Under the pieces are notes generated by a model that saw only the letters and a list, made by a program, of their open reading frames with translations, ran no database searches and was not told the DNA's origin. From the NCBI GenBank assembly GCA_019694455.1, contig JAIBBY010000015.1, positions 1 through 64,000 of the forward strand: DNA of 64,000 nt, in the 5' to 3' direction. How positions within the stretch are numbered: the stretch's first letter is position 1; each line of letters opens with the position of its first letter. Shown one piece after another: positions 25,565 to 33,541 of the stretch. This DNA comes from Pirellulales bacterium (GTDB lineage Bacteria; Planctomycetota; Planctomycetia; Pirellulales; JAEUIK01). The position numbers and the translations under genes were made by a program.

Positions 25565-26377
25565 ATGAAGATCGAGTTCAACATGGATCAAGTAGTCAGC
25601 AACGATGTCGGCAGCACGCCGCTTGGCGGCCGAGCCAGGTGGTTGGCGCGAGGGAGGGGCAATGGCCTGCGATGCGATTCGATGCGGAGGCTGAGGGTGA
25701 AGACAGCGGCCGTAGTAACCGATTGGGCGCGCCTGCTTGCGAGCGGTTCTACTCTCGGCTGCCGGCTGGCCAACCTGGTCAGCATGGACGGGCGGCGGCG
25801 AATGGTCGAGCAACCGCGGCGGTGTGGCGACAGGCAAGGCAGTGCGGCGGCCGGCGCTAGCCGCAGGGGCGCGATTGTCGGCTTGGTGGAACCGGGCAGC
25901 GGCGAACCGGGCTCGGCCAACAGCCGCGAGCGCCAGGCGCTACGAGCGGCAGAGGTGAGCATTGCGCGGCAGGGCGAGCTATCCGCGCGACGGCGCCCGC
26001 GCGAGGCATTTGGCAACGGCCGGCTGGCCAACCTGGTCAGCCTGGACGGGCGGCGGCGAATGGTCGAGCAACCGCGGCGGTGTGGCGACAGGCAAGGCAG
26101 CGCGGCGGCGGGCAGGAGCCGCAGGTGCGCGATTGTCGGCTTGGTGGAACCGGGCAGCGGCGAACCGGGCTCGGCCAAGAGCCGCGAGCGGTTGGCGATT
26201 TGGGGGGATGGCAGCGTTTCGGGTTTGGCAGGGGGGGGTATAGGTACTTTGGGCCAGGGGGACCCCCTCGGGGGCGGGAGAATCGCGCATTTTGCACACC
26301 CCCCGACGTCGAATGCGCTTCTTCTTCTTCATGCTCGAAAAAAAACAAGTAGGGAGCAAAGGTCATGGCAGACGTAG
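25565..26377 (+). CDS. Doubtful Arg/Gly-rich repeat ORF
   Basis: A 270-codon open frame whose start (MKIEFNMDQVVSNDV) looks protein-like. The remainder is Arg/Gly/Ala-rich and dominated by an in-frame internal duplication (LANLVSxDGRRRMVEQPRRCGDRQG, twice, 86 codons apart). Several other frames are also open because of the GC content. A competing start at 25510 gives MRIDCKDWQGNAWIFAATN in another frame. It overlaps the next gene by 13 bases. It could be a decayed gene or non-coding repeat DNA. Confidence 0.22.
   Translation: MKIEFNMDQVVSNDVGSTPLGGRARWLARGRGNGLRCDSMRRLRVKTAAVVTDWARLLASGSTLGCRLANLVSMDGRRRMVEQPRRCGDRQGSAAAGASRRGAIVGLVEPGSGEPGSANSRERQALRAAEVSIARQGELSARRRPREAFGNGRLANLVSLDGRRRMVEQPRRCGDRQGSAAAGRSRRCAIVGLVEPGSGEPGSAKSRERLAIWGDGSVSGLAGGGIGTLGQGDPLGGGRIAHFAHPPTSNALLLLHARKKTSREQRSWQT
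25761..25932 (+). repeat. 172-bp direct repeat, copy 1
   Basis: About 95% identical (8 differences by eye) to 26019-26190; the offset is 258 bases, exactly 86 codons. The differences show no adenine bias. Confidence 0.85.
26019..26190 (+). repeat. 172-bp direct repeat, copy 2
   Basis: Partner of 25761-25932. It is followed by an unusually G-rich stretch (eight consecutive G at 26231-26238, then AGGGGGACCCCCT), which leads into the tape-measure-like gene. Confidence 0.85.
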
Positions 26378-27783
26378 CGCTCGTTTTCAGCGGCAAAACC
26401 GATGACGCCGAAAAGGCGTTCCGCAAGCTGGAACAAGAGAACAACAGACTCCGTGAATCGCTCAAGAAAACGGCAAGCCAGTCGAAGACAGCCGCCGCGG
26501 AATCGACGAAAGGGTTTCAGTCGCAGATTTCGATGATCGGTGGCTTGGTTGGCGGCCTTGCCACAGTCGGCACCGCGGTCGCGGTCGTCACAAAAGCGTA
26601 TGGCGAGTGGAGACGCGAAATTGAGAGCATCGATCAAAAGCATCGTCAATTCGCAAGCGAACTCGGCCGAACGCTGGCGCAGACCGGTGACCTGCCCCAC
26701 GCGAGCAAGATTCAAGCAGCGTTGGCATCGGTAAAGGGCGCAACTCGCGATGAATCGAAGGCGGCATTTACCAGCATCCGCGGCGCTCTGCCAACCGACG
26801 AAATTGGCCGCGTGCTTGGATTGACGGCTCATACCGCTCGCCTGGCTCCGATCTTGGACCCGGCCATGTTGGGCCAGGTGGTTGGCGAGTTTGCGGACCT
26901 CGCGCCAGCGAAGCGACCTCAAGACGTTGTTGATCTTGCCGTAACGGCGCTAGAACGCTCGGGCAACGACGCGGCGAGTCTCACGGAAGACGGATTTCTT
27001 CGCAGCGTGAAGATCCTAAAAGGCGCCGGCATGAATACAGAGCAAGCGCTCGGAATGGGTCTTGCCTCACTCGACTCCAAAGGAGGACCGAAGCTGCTTG
27101 AACAAATTGCCGCAATTGTTGAACATCCGCCCGAATTGGTCCAACCGAAGGCTGGCGAACGGATGTCGGCGGACACAGCGCTTGCAAACAAGCTAGCCAA
27201 AATGTCAAAGCCGGAAGCACTGAAAGCGCTCCTCACGGACTCTGCGATGCAGGACGCGTTTCTCGGCAAGGGAGCTGCCACCAAAGCTGGCATTTTCAGC
27301 ATTGCCAAAGCGATGCAGGAGGAACAAGCGCTGGTGGCCGGCCAGAGGGGCGATCGGGCGAAAGACATGCTTCGGCAATGGGGAGCTACTCCAACTGGCG
27401 CTGTCGGCCTCGCAACTCATGAAACTTCGGTTCGCCGAGAACGGGCGCGAATGCGGCGCGAAGGCGCGATTTCCGAACGCGAAATGGCGCTCGACAATGT
27501 GGAAACCAGTCTGATCGAAGGGACTGGATCGGAAGCACTTGCTGGGCTAGCGCGCCGCGGTGTCGCCGCCTCTTTGACGGCCAATGACGTCATGCAGTCG
27601 CGTCCCGGTCGGATGGTGAGGCAATTAGGCGGGGCGCTCGCAACCGGAGGTTCCAGCATCGCCATTGAGGCCGCCACGCAGAAGATAACAAATCTGCTGA
27701 TGGAACTGGTTGGCGTGGGTAGGGACCAAACGGCCGTGCTTCGGCACCGCAACAATCGGCCGCTGGGCGTTCACTCCGAATAG
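26365..27783 (+). CDS. Tape-measure-like coiled-coil protein
   Basis: A 472-residue protein starting MADVALVFSGKTDDAEKAF, the form typical of phage tail tape-measure N-termini. A coiled coil follows (KLEQENNRLRESLKKTAS), then a Gly-rich hydrophobic segment at about 56-75 (MIGGLVGGLATVGTAVAVV) and a long helical, Ala-rich body. The Shine-Dalgarno AGGGAG lies 14 bases upstream. No other tail gene is nearby. It could be a phage relic, part of a satellite, or an unrelated filamentous protein. The assignment is by architecture only. Confidence 0.5.
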   Translation: MADVALVFSGKTDDAEKAFRKLEQENNRLRESLKKTASQSKTAAAESTKGFQSQISMIGGLVGGLATVGTAVAVVTKAYGEWRREIESIDQKHRQFASELGRTLAQTGDLPHASKIQAALASVKGATRDESKAAFTSIRGALPTDEIGRVLGLTAHTARLAPILDPAMLGQVVGEFADLAPAKRPQDVVDLAVTALERSGNDAASLTEDGFLRSVKILKGAGMNTEQALGMGLASLDSKGGPKLLEQIAAIVEHPPELVQPKAGERMSADTALANKLAKMSKPEALKALLTDSAMQDAFLGKGAATKAGIFSIAKAMQEEQALVAGQRGDRAKDMLRQWGATPTGAVGLATHETSVRRERARMRREGAISEREMALDNVETSLIEGTGSEALAGLARRGVAASLTANDVMQSRPGRMVRQLGGALATGGSSIAIEAATQKITNLLMELVGVGRDQTAVLRHRNNRPLGVHSE

Positions 27784-27798
27784 GGATTGCGATATACT
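27770..27798 (+). promoter_or_regulatory. Predicted sigma70-type promoter before the integrase leader
   Basis: TTCACT (27770-27775), a 17-base spacer, and TATACT (27793-27798). It overlaps the end of the tape-measure-like gene. Transcription would begin near 27805 and run through the structured leader. Confidence 0.5.
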
Positions 27799-27804
27799 CA
27801 CAAC

Positions 27805-27969
27805 GCTTAAACCTGGCAGTCAATTGAGTGCTGACAGGAATCGAAGGTCTATCTCTTATGCCGTCCAAAAGGGCCGCAACCCCGGTTAGCCGTGCGCGTC
27901 ACCGTAAGGCCGCGCAAGTGCAGTCTTCGATCTGCCTAAGCAGCGACTGACCGGGGCTGCGGCTTTTTT
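27805..27969 (+). ncRNA. Candidate structured small RNA or integrase leader with terminator
   Basis: After the predicted promoter, about 165 bases fold into several helices. A first hairpin pairs CCTGGCAG (27812) with CTGACAGG (27831). A closing stem pairs GCCGCAACCCCGGT (27873-27886) with ACCGGGGCTGCGGC (27950-27963), 13 of 14 paired. Inside it are a TGCGCG/CGCGCA hairpin and a CAGTC/GACTG stem capped by CTGC-CTAA-GCAG. Six T residues (27964-27969) follow directly, as in an intrinsic terminator. The integrase ATG is 31 bases further on, so it may be a free sRNA or an attenuator for the integrase. It resembles no RNA family I know. Confidence 0.55.
27950..27969 (+). terminator. Terminator-like 3' half of the leader stem with T6
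   Basis: The 3' strand of the closing stem (27950-27963) is followed immediately by TTTTTT. The opposite strand of the stem lies 63 bases upstream. If folded it would end transcription before the integrase. Confidence 0.5.
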
Positions 27970-28000
27970 GCTGCGCACATGCGCAGCGGAGGCACGCGCC

Positions 28001-29620
28001 ATGTCGAACGATTCTCGTCCGACCAATCCCAATTCTCTCGATCATGCCATGCGCCAGCTCTTCGACGGTCGCATCGCGCTGGATGGACCTGGCGCCCACT
28101 ACGCTTATCAAATCCGGCTTCAGGTGAGACGTCTTGAAGAATTCCTGGGACGTCCAGCGACTTGCTGCGATCTGAACGAGAAGGCAATCCATGCGTTTGC
28201 AGATTGGCTATCGAAGTTAGGTCGATCAAAACAGACCGTCTCGAATGCTCGGTCCCGTTTGCGCGCGCTGCGTCGGAACCTTGCGGGTCTTGGAATGGTC
28301 GACGATGAGCCGGTTGCGCGATTGCGTTTGGCACACATTGCGCAAACCCGCGAACCGTTGAACCATCATGGACTCTTGGCTTACTTCAGGAGCGTCTATT
28401 TGCAAGAGAAGCTCCGGGGAGTGGACGGCTTGATCGTTCGCCGGCATGAACTCGCGATCGAAGCGTATCAGCAATATTTGGCAGTTAAGCTAGCCAAGAA
28501 ACGCGGCGGATATGCCCGCTTAGGGAGCGTTAACGACAGTCGGCTTCGCAGCTTTCGAAACTGGCTGGTGTGCGTCGGATTCTCTGACGACGTCGCCTTG
28601 CGCTATCGACAGAGGATTCGCGCAATTGCGAAGCACGCTTGCCCTGCGCGTTTCAAGAGCGAATGGGAGCCGCCGAACAAGTTGCCAGCGCATGTGCCGG
28701 TGTCCGGCAGCGTGCTCGACTTTTTGACCACAGTTTACGAGCCGCAAAAGCTACTTGGCGCATCGCAGGTTACGAGAGACGAATATCGCTGTTCTGTGCG
28801 TCGGCTCAATCACTTCGCCCAGCGAGATGTCTTAGTCAACGAGCTGACCGATGCCATTGTGGCTGGCTTGCTCGGACATCTCTTGGAGAAGGGCGCTTCT
28901 CCTGCGACCGTCAACAAGCACCGCAGAAATTTGTTCGCAGTCTGGAGATTTGCGCATCGTCGAGGGGCGGTCGATCGACTACCTACGCTTGACAAACTTC
29001 GAGAGCCAAAGCGCCTGGTCGACGCGTGGACGTTGGAGGAGTTTGCGCAAATCCTCGCCTCGTCGAAGTCGATGGGCGGATGGGTTGGCAATCTGCCCGC
29101 TCGCCATTTCTGGCCAGCGCTGTTGCTGACCGCATTCGATACCGGCGCGCGAATTGACGCGCTGATGAAGGCGACCCCGCTTCAGCTCCATTTGGGTCGC
29201 GGCATCTTGCGAATTCCCGCAGAGCATCAAAAGCATCGTACGGACCAAGTCTTCTTTTTGCACTCGGATACGACGGCGGCGCTGTCCGTGATTGTCGCAC
29301 CTGAACAAGAGAAGATTTTTCCTTGGCCATACGAGCAGAATGTTCGGCAGTGGAAAGCTCTCAATCGCGCCTATCGAGGCATCTTGTTGCGAGCTGGTCT
29401 CCCGCACGGCCGGCGCGATTTGTTCCACAAGATCAGGCGGACCGTCGCGACGTTGATTGCCGCCCGGTCGAACGAGCACACAGCCAGTCGGTTCTTAGGT
29501 CATAGCTCGGTCAATATCACTCGGGCCTACATCGATGCAACGCAGGTCGAGCCGATCAATGCAATTGAGCTGTTGCCGCGGCCGAAGCTGACCAGTGCCA
29601 CGAGTTCCATCCACAACTAG
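28001..29620 (+). CDS. Tyrosine recombinase/integrase 1
   Basis: A 539-residue site-specific recombinase of the phage-integrase family. The catalytic residues are visible: Arg384 (TGARIDAL), His476 and Arg479 (HKIRR), His501 (LGHSSVN) and the nucleophile Tyr510 (RAYID). It has an extended N-terminal part of about 370 residues. This includes two SAM-like core-binding regions (QTVSNARSRLRALRRNL and ATVNKHRRNLFAVWRFAH), so it is longer than lambda-type enzymes. The ATG at 28001 with GGAGG 8 bases upstream is preferred over a TTG at 27968, which overlaps the T-run. It is followed 20 bases later by a second recombinase. Confidence 0.9.
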   Translation: MSNDSRPTNPNSLDHAMRQLFDGRIALDGPGAHYAYQIRLQVRRLEEFLGRPATCCDLNEKAIHAFADWLSKLGRSKQTVSNARSRLRALRRNLAGLGMVDDEPVARLRLAHIAQTREPLNHHGLLAYFRSVYLQEKLRGVDGLIVRRHELAIEAYQQYLAVKLAKKRGGYARLGSVNDSRLRSFRNWLVCVGFSDDVALRYRQRIRAIAKHACPARFKSEWEPPNKLPAHVPVSGSVLDFLTTVYEPQKLLGASQVTRDEYRCSVRRLNHFAQRDVLVNELTDAIVAGLLGHLLEKGASPATVNKHRRNLFAVWRFAHRRGAVDRLPTLDKLREPKRLVDAWTLEEFAQILASSKSMGGWVGNLPARHFWPALLLTAFDTGARIDALMKATPLQLHLGRGILRIPAEHQKHRTDQVFFLHSDTTAALSVIVAPEQEKIFPWPYEQNVRQWKALNRAYRGILLRAGLPHGRRDLFHKIRRTVATLIAARSNEHTASRFLGHSSVNITRAYIDATQVEPINAIELLPRPKLTSATSSIHN

Positions 29621-29640
29621 AAGAAAGGGAGAGTGCGTCA

Positions 29641-30738
29641 ATGAAGGCATGGATATTTCAGGACCATCGACAGAAGCAAAAGCTCGGCGATAAAGCGCCT
29701 TGGTCTGTTGGCTGGACCGACCCCGATGGAAAGCGAAGGTCGAAGTCGATCGGTTCGCGATCTATGGCGCAGAAGTTCGCCCGACGAGTCGAAGGGAAAA
29801 TCGCGGCAGGATGCTATGAAAACGAGAGTCGCAAGACATGGTCAGATTTCATGGTCGAATTCGAATCGCGCGTTTTGGCCATCATGGAACCGCGCACGCG
29901 AGAATCCACCCAAGACGGGCTCAATCACTTTGAGAGAGTCATCCGCCCGACAAGGCTGCGCAGTATCACGAGCACAACGATCGCGGATTACATTGCGGTT
30001 CGTCGGTTAGAGAAGCGCGGCCGAAAGGTGATCCACTCCGATGGGAAGTCCGAACGATTACCGGTCTCCCCCGCGACGATCAATAAGGAACTGCGAACAA
30101 TTCGAGCGGCGCTGCGCAAGGCGGAACGGTGGGGGTACTTGCCAAAAATGCCGGTGTTCGAGTTTCTGCGAGTGCCAGCAAAGCTGCCTACCTATGTGAC
30201 TCCTGAGCATTTTCAGGCGATCTACACGGCCTGTGAATCAGCACGTTGGCCGCAGGGGCCACCATACGCAGCCGCGGATTGGTGGCGGGGGTTGATTGTG
30301 GCCGCGTATATGACCGGCTGGCGCATTAGTTCGCTCTTGGCGCTGCGCAGGGAGGACGTTGACCTACAGACGGGCATCGCTCTTTCCAGGGCCCAGGACA
30401 ACAAGGGACGGCGCGACCAGCAAACTCCCCTGCATCCGCTGGTAATCGAACATCTTCAGCGGCTTCAGTGCTTTTCGCCCCTGGTATTCCCCTGGGCACG
30501 CGACCGGCGTCGACTTTTTGAGGAGTTCAAACGAATCCAGTCGACGGCAGGTATCAAGCCACCTGGCGAAAAGTCGAGCTACGGGTTCCACGATCTGCGT
30601 CGAGCGTTCGCCACAATGAACGCGGATAGGATGACCGCGGATGCGCTTCAGGCGCTGATGCAACATCGGGACTACCAGACAACCCAACGCTACATCAACA
30701 TGGCGAGGCAGCTCAATCCTGCGGTGGCGAACCTGTAA
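29641..30738 (+). CDS. Tyrosine recombinase/integrase 2
   Basis: A 365-residue integrase of ordinary length. The catalytic set is intact: Arg228 (TGWRISSL), His317 and Arg320 (HDLRRAFA), His342 (LMQHRDY) and Tyr351 (QRYINM). An arm-binding-like N-terminal segment (WSVGWTDPDGKRRSKSIG) is followed by the core-binding domain (SPATINKELRTIRAALRKA). The Shine-Dalgarno GGGAGAG is 6 bases upstream of the ATG. It ends 112 bases from the right att repeat, the usual place for the integrase responsible for tRNA insertion. It is clearly diverged from integrase 1, so this is not a recent duplication. Confidence 0.92.
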   Translation: MKAWIFQDHRQKQKLGDKAPWSVGWTDPDGKRRSKSIGSRSMAQKFARRVEGKIAAGCYENESRKTWSDFMVEFESRVLAIMEPRTRESTQDGLNHFERVIRPTRLRSITSTTIADYIAVRRLEKRGRKVIHSDGKSERLPVSPATINKELRTIRAALRKAERWGYLPKMPVFEFLRVPAKLPTYVTPEHFQAIYTACESARWPQGPPYAAADWWRGLIVAAYMTGWRISSLLALRREDVDLQTGIALSRAQDNKGRRDQQTPLHPLVIEHLQRLQCFSPLVFPWARDRRRLFEEFKRIQSTAGIKPPGEKSSYGFHDLRRAFATMNADRMTADALQALMQHRDYQTTQRYINMARQLNPAVANL

Positions 30739-30765
30739 GTTCCCAAGCTAGCGAACGTTTCCGCT

Positions 30766-30786
30766 GGATGAGTGTTGTATGAGTGT
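30766..30786 (+). repeat. Right arm-type repeat of the element
   Basis: Matches 21006-21026 at 20 of 21 positions, same orientation, with two ATGAGTGT copies. It lies between integrase 2 and the right att repeat. Confidence 0.65.
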
Positions 30787-30849
30787 TGCCTCAATTGATC
30801 GTCTGAAGCGACTGTTCGGCCTAATGACGGAACCCCTTGAGGCCCAACG

Positions 30850-30906
30850 AGTACCGGAGGTGGGACTTGAACCCACACCCTCTTGCGAGGACCGGATTTT
30901 GAATCC
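30850..30906 (-). repeat. Right attachment site within the intact tRNA-Leu
   Basis: 57 bases identical to 20839-20895. It covers the anticodon loop to the 3' end of the tRNA gene plus two flanking bases, and forms attR. Confidence 0.9.
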
Positions 30907-30934
30907 GGCGCGTCTGCCATTCCGCCACTCCGGC
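30852..30934 (-). tRNA. tRNA-Leu (anticodon CAA)
   Basis: 83-nt class II tRNA. Acceptor GCCGGAG pairs with CTCCGGT (terminal G-T pair). The anticodon loop reads TTCAAAA, giving anticodon CAA. A long variable arm (CCTCGCAAGAGG region) and a standard T-arm (GTGGG-TTCAAGT-CCCAC) follow. CCA is not encoded. It serves as the insertion site of the integrative element; its 3' part was supplied by the element and is still intact. Confidence 0.95.
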
Positions 30935-31119
30935 GAGTGAGAGAGCGTGTGATTCTAGCAAGCGGCATGGCCGTTGCACAGGACGGGTTATTGCCAGTTG
31001 AAGCGGCAATTTATGGTGGAATAGCACGGCATGGACGCGCATTCCATACATCCTATTGGACGTGCGCTCCGCCGAGAGTGGCCACGCGGGCAATAAGGTA
31101 TGCAGCCGCTCACATGGAA

Positions 31120-31479
31120 CTATGTGGGGGCCGGACCAGCGATCAGCGTCCGCAATTGATCGAGGCGCACGGGCTTAAGCAGCACGTCGTCGAAGTGCTC
31201 GCCCTCGACCGCAAGTCGATCTGAGCAGAAGCCCGTAAGCGCTACAATACGCAGGCACTTGTCGCCGACGATCTTGCGAATTTGTTTGGCCACTTCGAAG
31301 CCGTCCATGTCGGGCATCACGAGATCGAGCAGGATGAGATCGAAATCGAGCTTGGCGATAGCGTCGAGCGCCGCATGGCCGCTTTCCGCGACGCAGACCG
31401 AATGGTGGTCGAGCGTGAGCAAAGTGGCCAAGGTCTGATTGCAGTCGTGACTGTCGTCGACCAGCAGGATGCGCGCCAT
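31120..31479 (-). CDS. Stand-alone response-regulator receiver protein
   Basis: A 119-residue CheY-like domain with no output domain. The acidic pair is Asp8-Asp9, the phospho-acceptor is Asp52 (LLDLVMPDMDG), the signal Thr is Thr82 and the Lys is Lys102 (LLKPV). The ATG at 31479 gives MARILLVDD; a longer frame to 31599 only adds an unrelated extension. No histidine kinase is adjacent, so its partner is encoded elsewhere. Confidence 0.9.
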   Translation of the reverse strand: MARILLVDDSHDCNQTLATLLTLDHHSVCVAESGHAALDAIAKLDFDLILLDLVMPDMDGFEVAKQIRKIVGDKCLRIVALTGFCSDRLAVEGEHFDDVLLKPVRLDQLRTLIAGPAPT

Positions 31480-31613
31480 ACCGAATACCCCAAGACCGCC
31501 GTGGTCTGTGGACGCTAGGGAAAGCGCGTCTCGGCCTTCCCATTGAAGCCATGTTTCAACGTACCGGATTTTTGGATTACGCCAAGCGGAATTCGGCAAT
31601 ACTTTCGCGGCGG

Positions 31614-33086
31614 CTAGCCTTTAATCACCCCGATGGGCCGCAATCGCGCAACTTTGCTAGCAAGCCCTGCACGATGAACCACTTCGACGACGAGATCGAC
31701 ATCTTTGTAAGCGGCCGGTTGCTCCTCGGCGAGACCCTTCCAACTTTGCGCGCGGGCAACAACGCCTTGGCGCTCGAGTTCTTCATCGATACGCCGTCCT
31801 TGAGCGAGTTTGCTGGCGGCGGTGCGGCTGAGCAAGCGGCCCGCGCCGTGACAACAGGTGCCAAAGGTGTGCTCCATACTGCCGGGTTGGCCGACGAGCA
31901 CCCAGCTCGCGCGCCCCATATCGCCGGGGATGATGACCGGCTGGCCGACACCGCGATATTGCGCCGGCAGTTCAGGGTGACCTGCGGGAAAGCAGCGCGT
32001 GGCGCCCTTGCGGTGAACCCAGACTGGCTTGGCGCGGCCATCGACCTGGTGCTCTTCGAGTTTGGCGATGTTGTGCGCAACGTCGTAAACGAGAGTCATC
32101 TCCAGTTCCTGCCAGGTTCGACCGAAGACCTTGGCAAAGCATTCGCGTGCCTGCCACATGAGGAGCTGGCGATTGCACCAGGCAAAGTTGGCCGCCGCGC
32201 GCATGGCGCCGAGATAGCTTTGGCCTTCAGGCGAATCGATGGGCGCGCACACCAGTTGACGGTCTGGCAGTTCGATGTGGTATTTCTCCGGGGCCTGGCG
32301 CAGTTCGCGTAGCGCGTCGTCGCAAACCTGATACCCCAGCCCGCGCGAGCCGGAATGAATGAGCACGCACACCTGATCCTCGCGCAGCCCAAACGCGGCC
32401 GCCGCGTCGGGATAGTGGATGGAATCAACCAGTTCGACCTCGAGAAAATGGTTGCCCGCGCCGAGTGTTCCGCATTGGTCCTCGCCGCGCTGGAGCGCCC
32501 GCTCGCTGACGCGATCGGGCTCGGCGCCGGCCAGCAGGCCGCGGGCCTCCGTGCATTCGATGTCGGCTTCGTCGGCAAACCCCCATTCGCCAAGCAGACG
32601 TGGGCCGGCTGCCATGAGGCGTCGTAGATCGCTGGGGCTGAAGCGATGCTGTCCGCCGCGCCCCACGCCCGTTGGCACGTGACGAAAGAGTTCGTCGATC
32701 AAAGTCTTGATGCGCGGCCGCACATCGGCGGCCGTCAAATTAGTGCGCACCAAGCGCACGCCGCAATTAATATCGTAGCCCACGCCGCCGGGTGAGATGA
32801 CGCCCCCTTCGGCCGGGTCGGTGGCAGCCACGCCGCCAATGGGGAAACCGTAGCCCCAGTGGATGTCGGGCATGGCGAGGCTCGCCTTTTGAATGCCCGG
32901 CAAAAAGGCGACGTTCGCCACTTGTTCGGCGGCCTGATCGGACTTGACTGATTCAATGAGCTGGTCGTCGGCGTAGATCAGTCCATCGACGCGCATGCCG
33001 GAGCGGTACGATTTGGGGATCTTCCAAAGGCAATCGCCGACGCGTTCGAGCGGACCTGTGTATGCGGCCTGCGGCATGAGGGGCAT
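31614..33086 (-). CDS. rtcB: RNA-splicing ligase RtcB
   Basis: GTP- and Mn-dependent ligase joining 2',3'-cyclic-phosphate or 3'-phosphate RNA ends to 5'-OH ends; 490 residues. Conserved segments are MPDIHWGYGFPIGGVAA, GGVGYDINCGVRL (metal Cys), GAGNHFLEVE (metal His), IHSGSRGLG, and CCHGAGRLLSR with the guanylylated His at about 413. The C-terminus (VVEVVHRAGL...RLRPIGVIKG) is normal. Upstream archease supports true RtcB function in RNA repair or maturation. Confidence 0.96.
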   Translation of the reverse strand: MPLMPQAAYTGPLERVGDCLWKIPKSYRSGMRVDGLIYADDQLIESVKSDQAAEQVANVAFLPGIQKASLAMPDIHWGYGFPIGGVAATDPAEGGVISPGGVGYDINCGVRLVRTNLTAADVRPRIKTLIDELFRHVPTGVGRGGQHRFSPSDLRRLMAAGPRLLGEWGFADEADIECTEARGLLAGAEPDRVSERALQRGEDQCGTLGAGNHFLEVELVDSIHYPDAAAAFGLREDQVCVLIHSGSRGLGYQVCDDALRELRQAPEKYHIELPDRQLVCAPIDSPEGQSYLGAMRAAANFAWCNRQLLMWQARECFAKVFGRTWQELEMTLVYDVAHNIAKLEEHQVDGRAKPVWVHRKGATRCFPAGHPELPAQYRGVGQPVIIPGDMGRASWVLVGQPGSMEHTFGTCCHGAGRLLSRTAASKLAQGRRIDEELERQGVVARAQSWKGLAEEQPAAYKDVDLVVEVVHRAGLASKVARLRPIGVIKG

Positions 33087-33111
33087 CCTGTAACGGCGGC
33101 AAGTATGCGAA

Positions 33112-33522
33112 CTAGATGTCCAGGATCACTTCGGCAAGATAGCCATACGGTGAATGTTCGAGCTTGAGTCCGTGATAAGTGACGGCCTTGACCTCGTGTT
33201 CCAGAGCGTGGCGCGCAACGGCGACTGGCTCGCCGAGCGCAATTGCGTTCAATCCATGGCCGCCGACTTGTATCTCGAAGTCGGAGAATAGCAATCGGCG
33301 ACACTCGAACAAATGGAGCAGTTCATTGAGCCAATCGAACAATAGATATTCCAATTGCTGGCCGGCAATCTCAATGACGACGCTCTCTCGCGTTCGAACG
33401 CTGTTCAGGTCAGCGACCAGCAGGCTAGTAAAACCGCGGCCAGCTTCAGCAAACAGCTTGTTGAGATCGGGTGCGCTAGCTCGCAGCCCTATGTCGGCGG
33501 TGTGCTCGAAGGTTTCAAACAT
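33112..33522 (-). CDS. Archease
   Basis: A 136-residue archease-family protein. It activates RtcB by promoting His guanylylation and multiple turnover. The start MFETFEHTADIGLRA contains the conserved EHTAD metal-binding motif, and the end SPYGYLAEVILDI carries the second acidic cluster. The ATG at 33522 is chosen by family alignment; the longer frame to 33867 comes from the neighbouring gene's region. It lies 25 bases upstream of rtcB and 19 bases downstream of the reductase gene. Confidence 0.92.
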   Translation of the reverse strand: MFETFEHTADIGLRASAPDLNKLFAEAGRGFTSLLVADLNSVRTRESVVIEIAGQQLEYLLFDWLNELLHLFECRRLLFSDFEIQVGGHGLNAIALGEPVAVARHALEHEVKAVTYHGLKLEHSPYGYLAEVILDI

Positions 33523-33541
33523 GGCGCCGCCATGACGGAGG

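Larger units (their letters stand above)
20839..30906. mobile_element. About 10-kb integrative element inserted in tRNA-Leu(CAA)
   Basis: Bounded by a perfect 57-bp direct repeat (20839-20895 and 30850-30906) that is the 3' part of tRNA-Leu. Nearly all genes lie on the plus strand. They include two tyrosine recombinases next to the right boundary, two small HTH proteins, a replication-organiser-like protein, an orphan tape-measure-like protein and several unknown small genes. No capsid, terminase or conjugation gene is recognisable. It may therefore be a phage satellite, a decayed prophage or a small integrative element. The intact tRNA lies at the right end and the partial copy at the left, the usual outcome of tRNA-3' integration. 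Confidence 0.88.

Noticed and set aside
25761-26190. Template/variable repeat pair of a diversity-generating retroelement
   Set aside because: The differences between copies are not adenine-biased and no reverse transcriptase is present.
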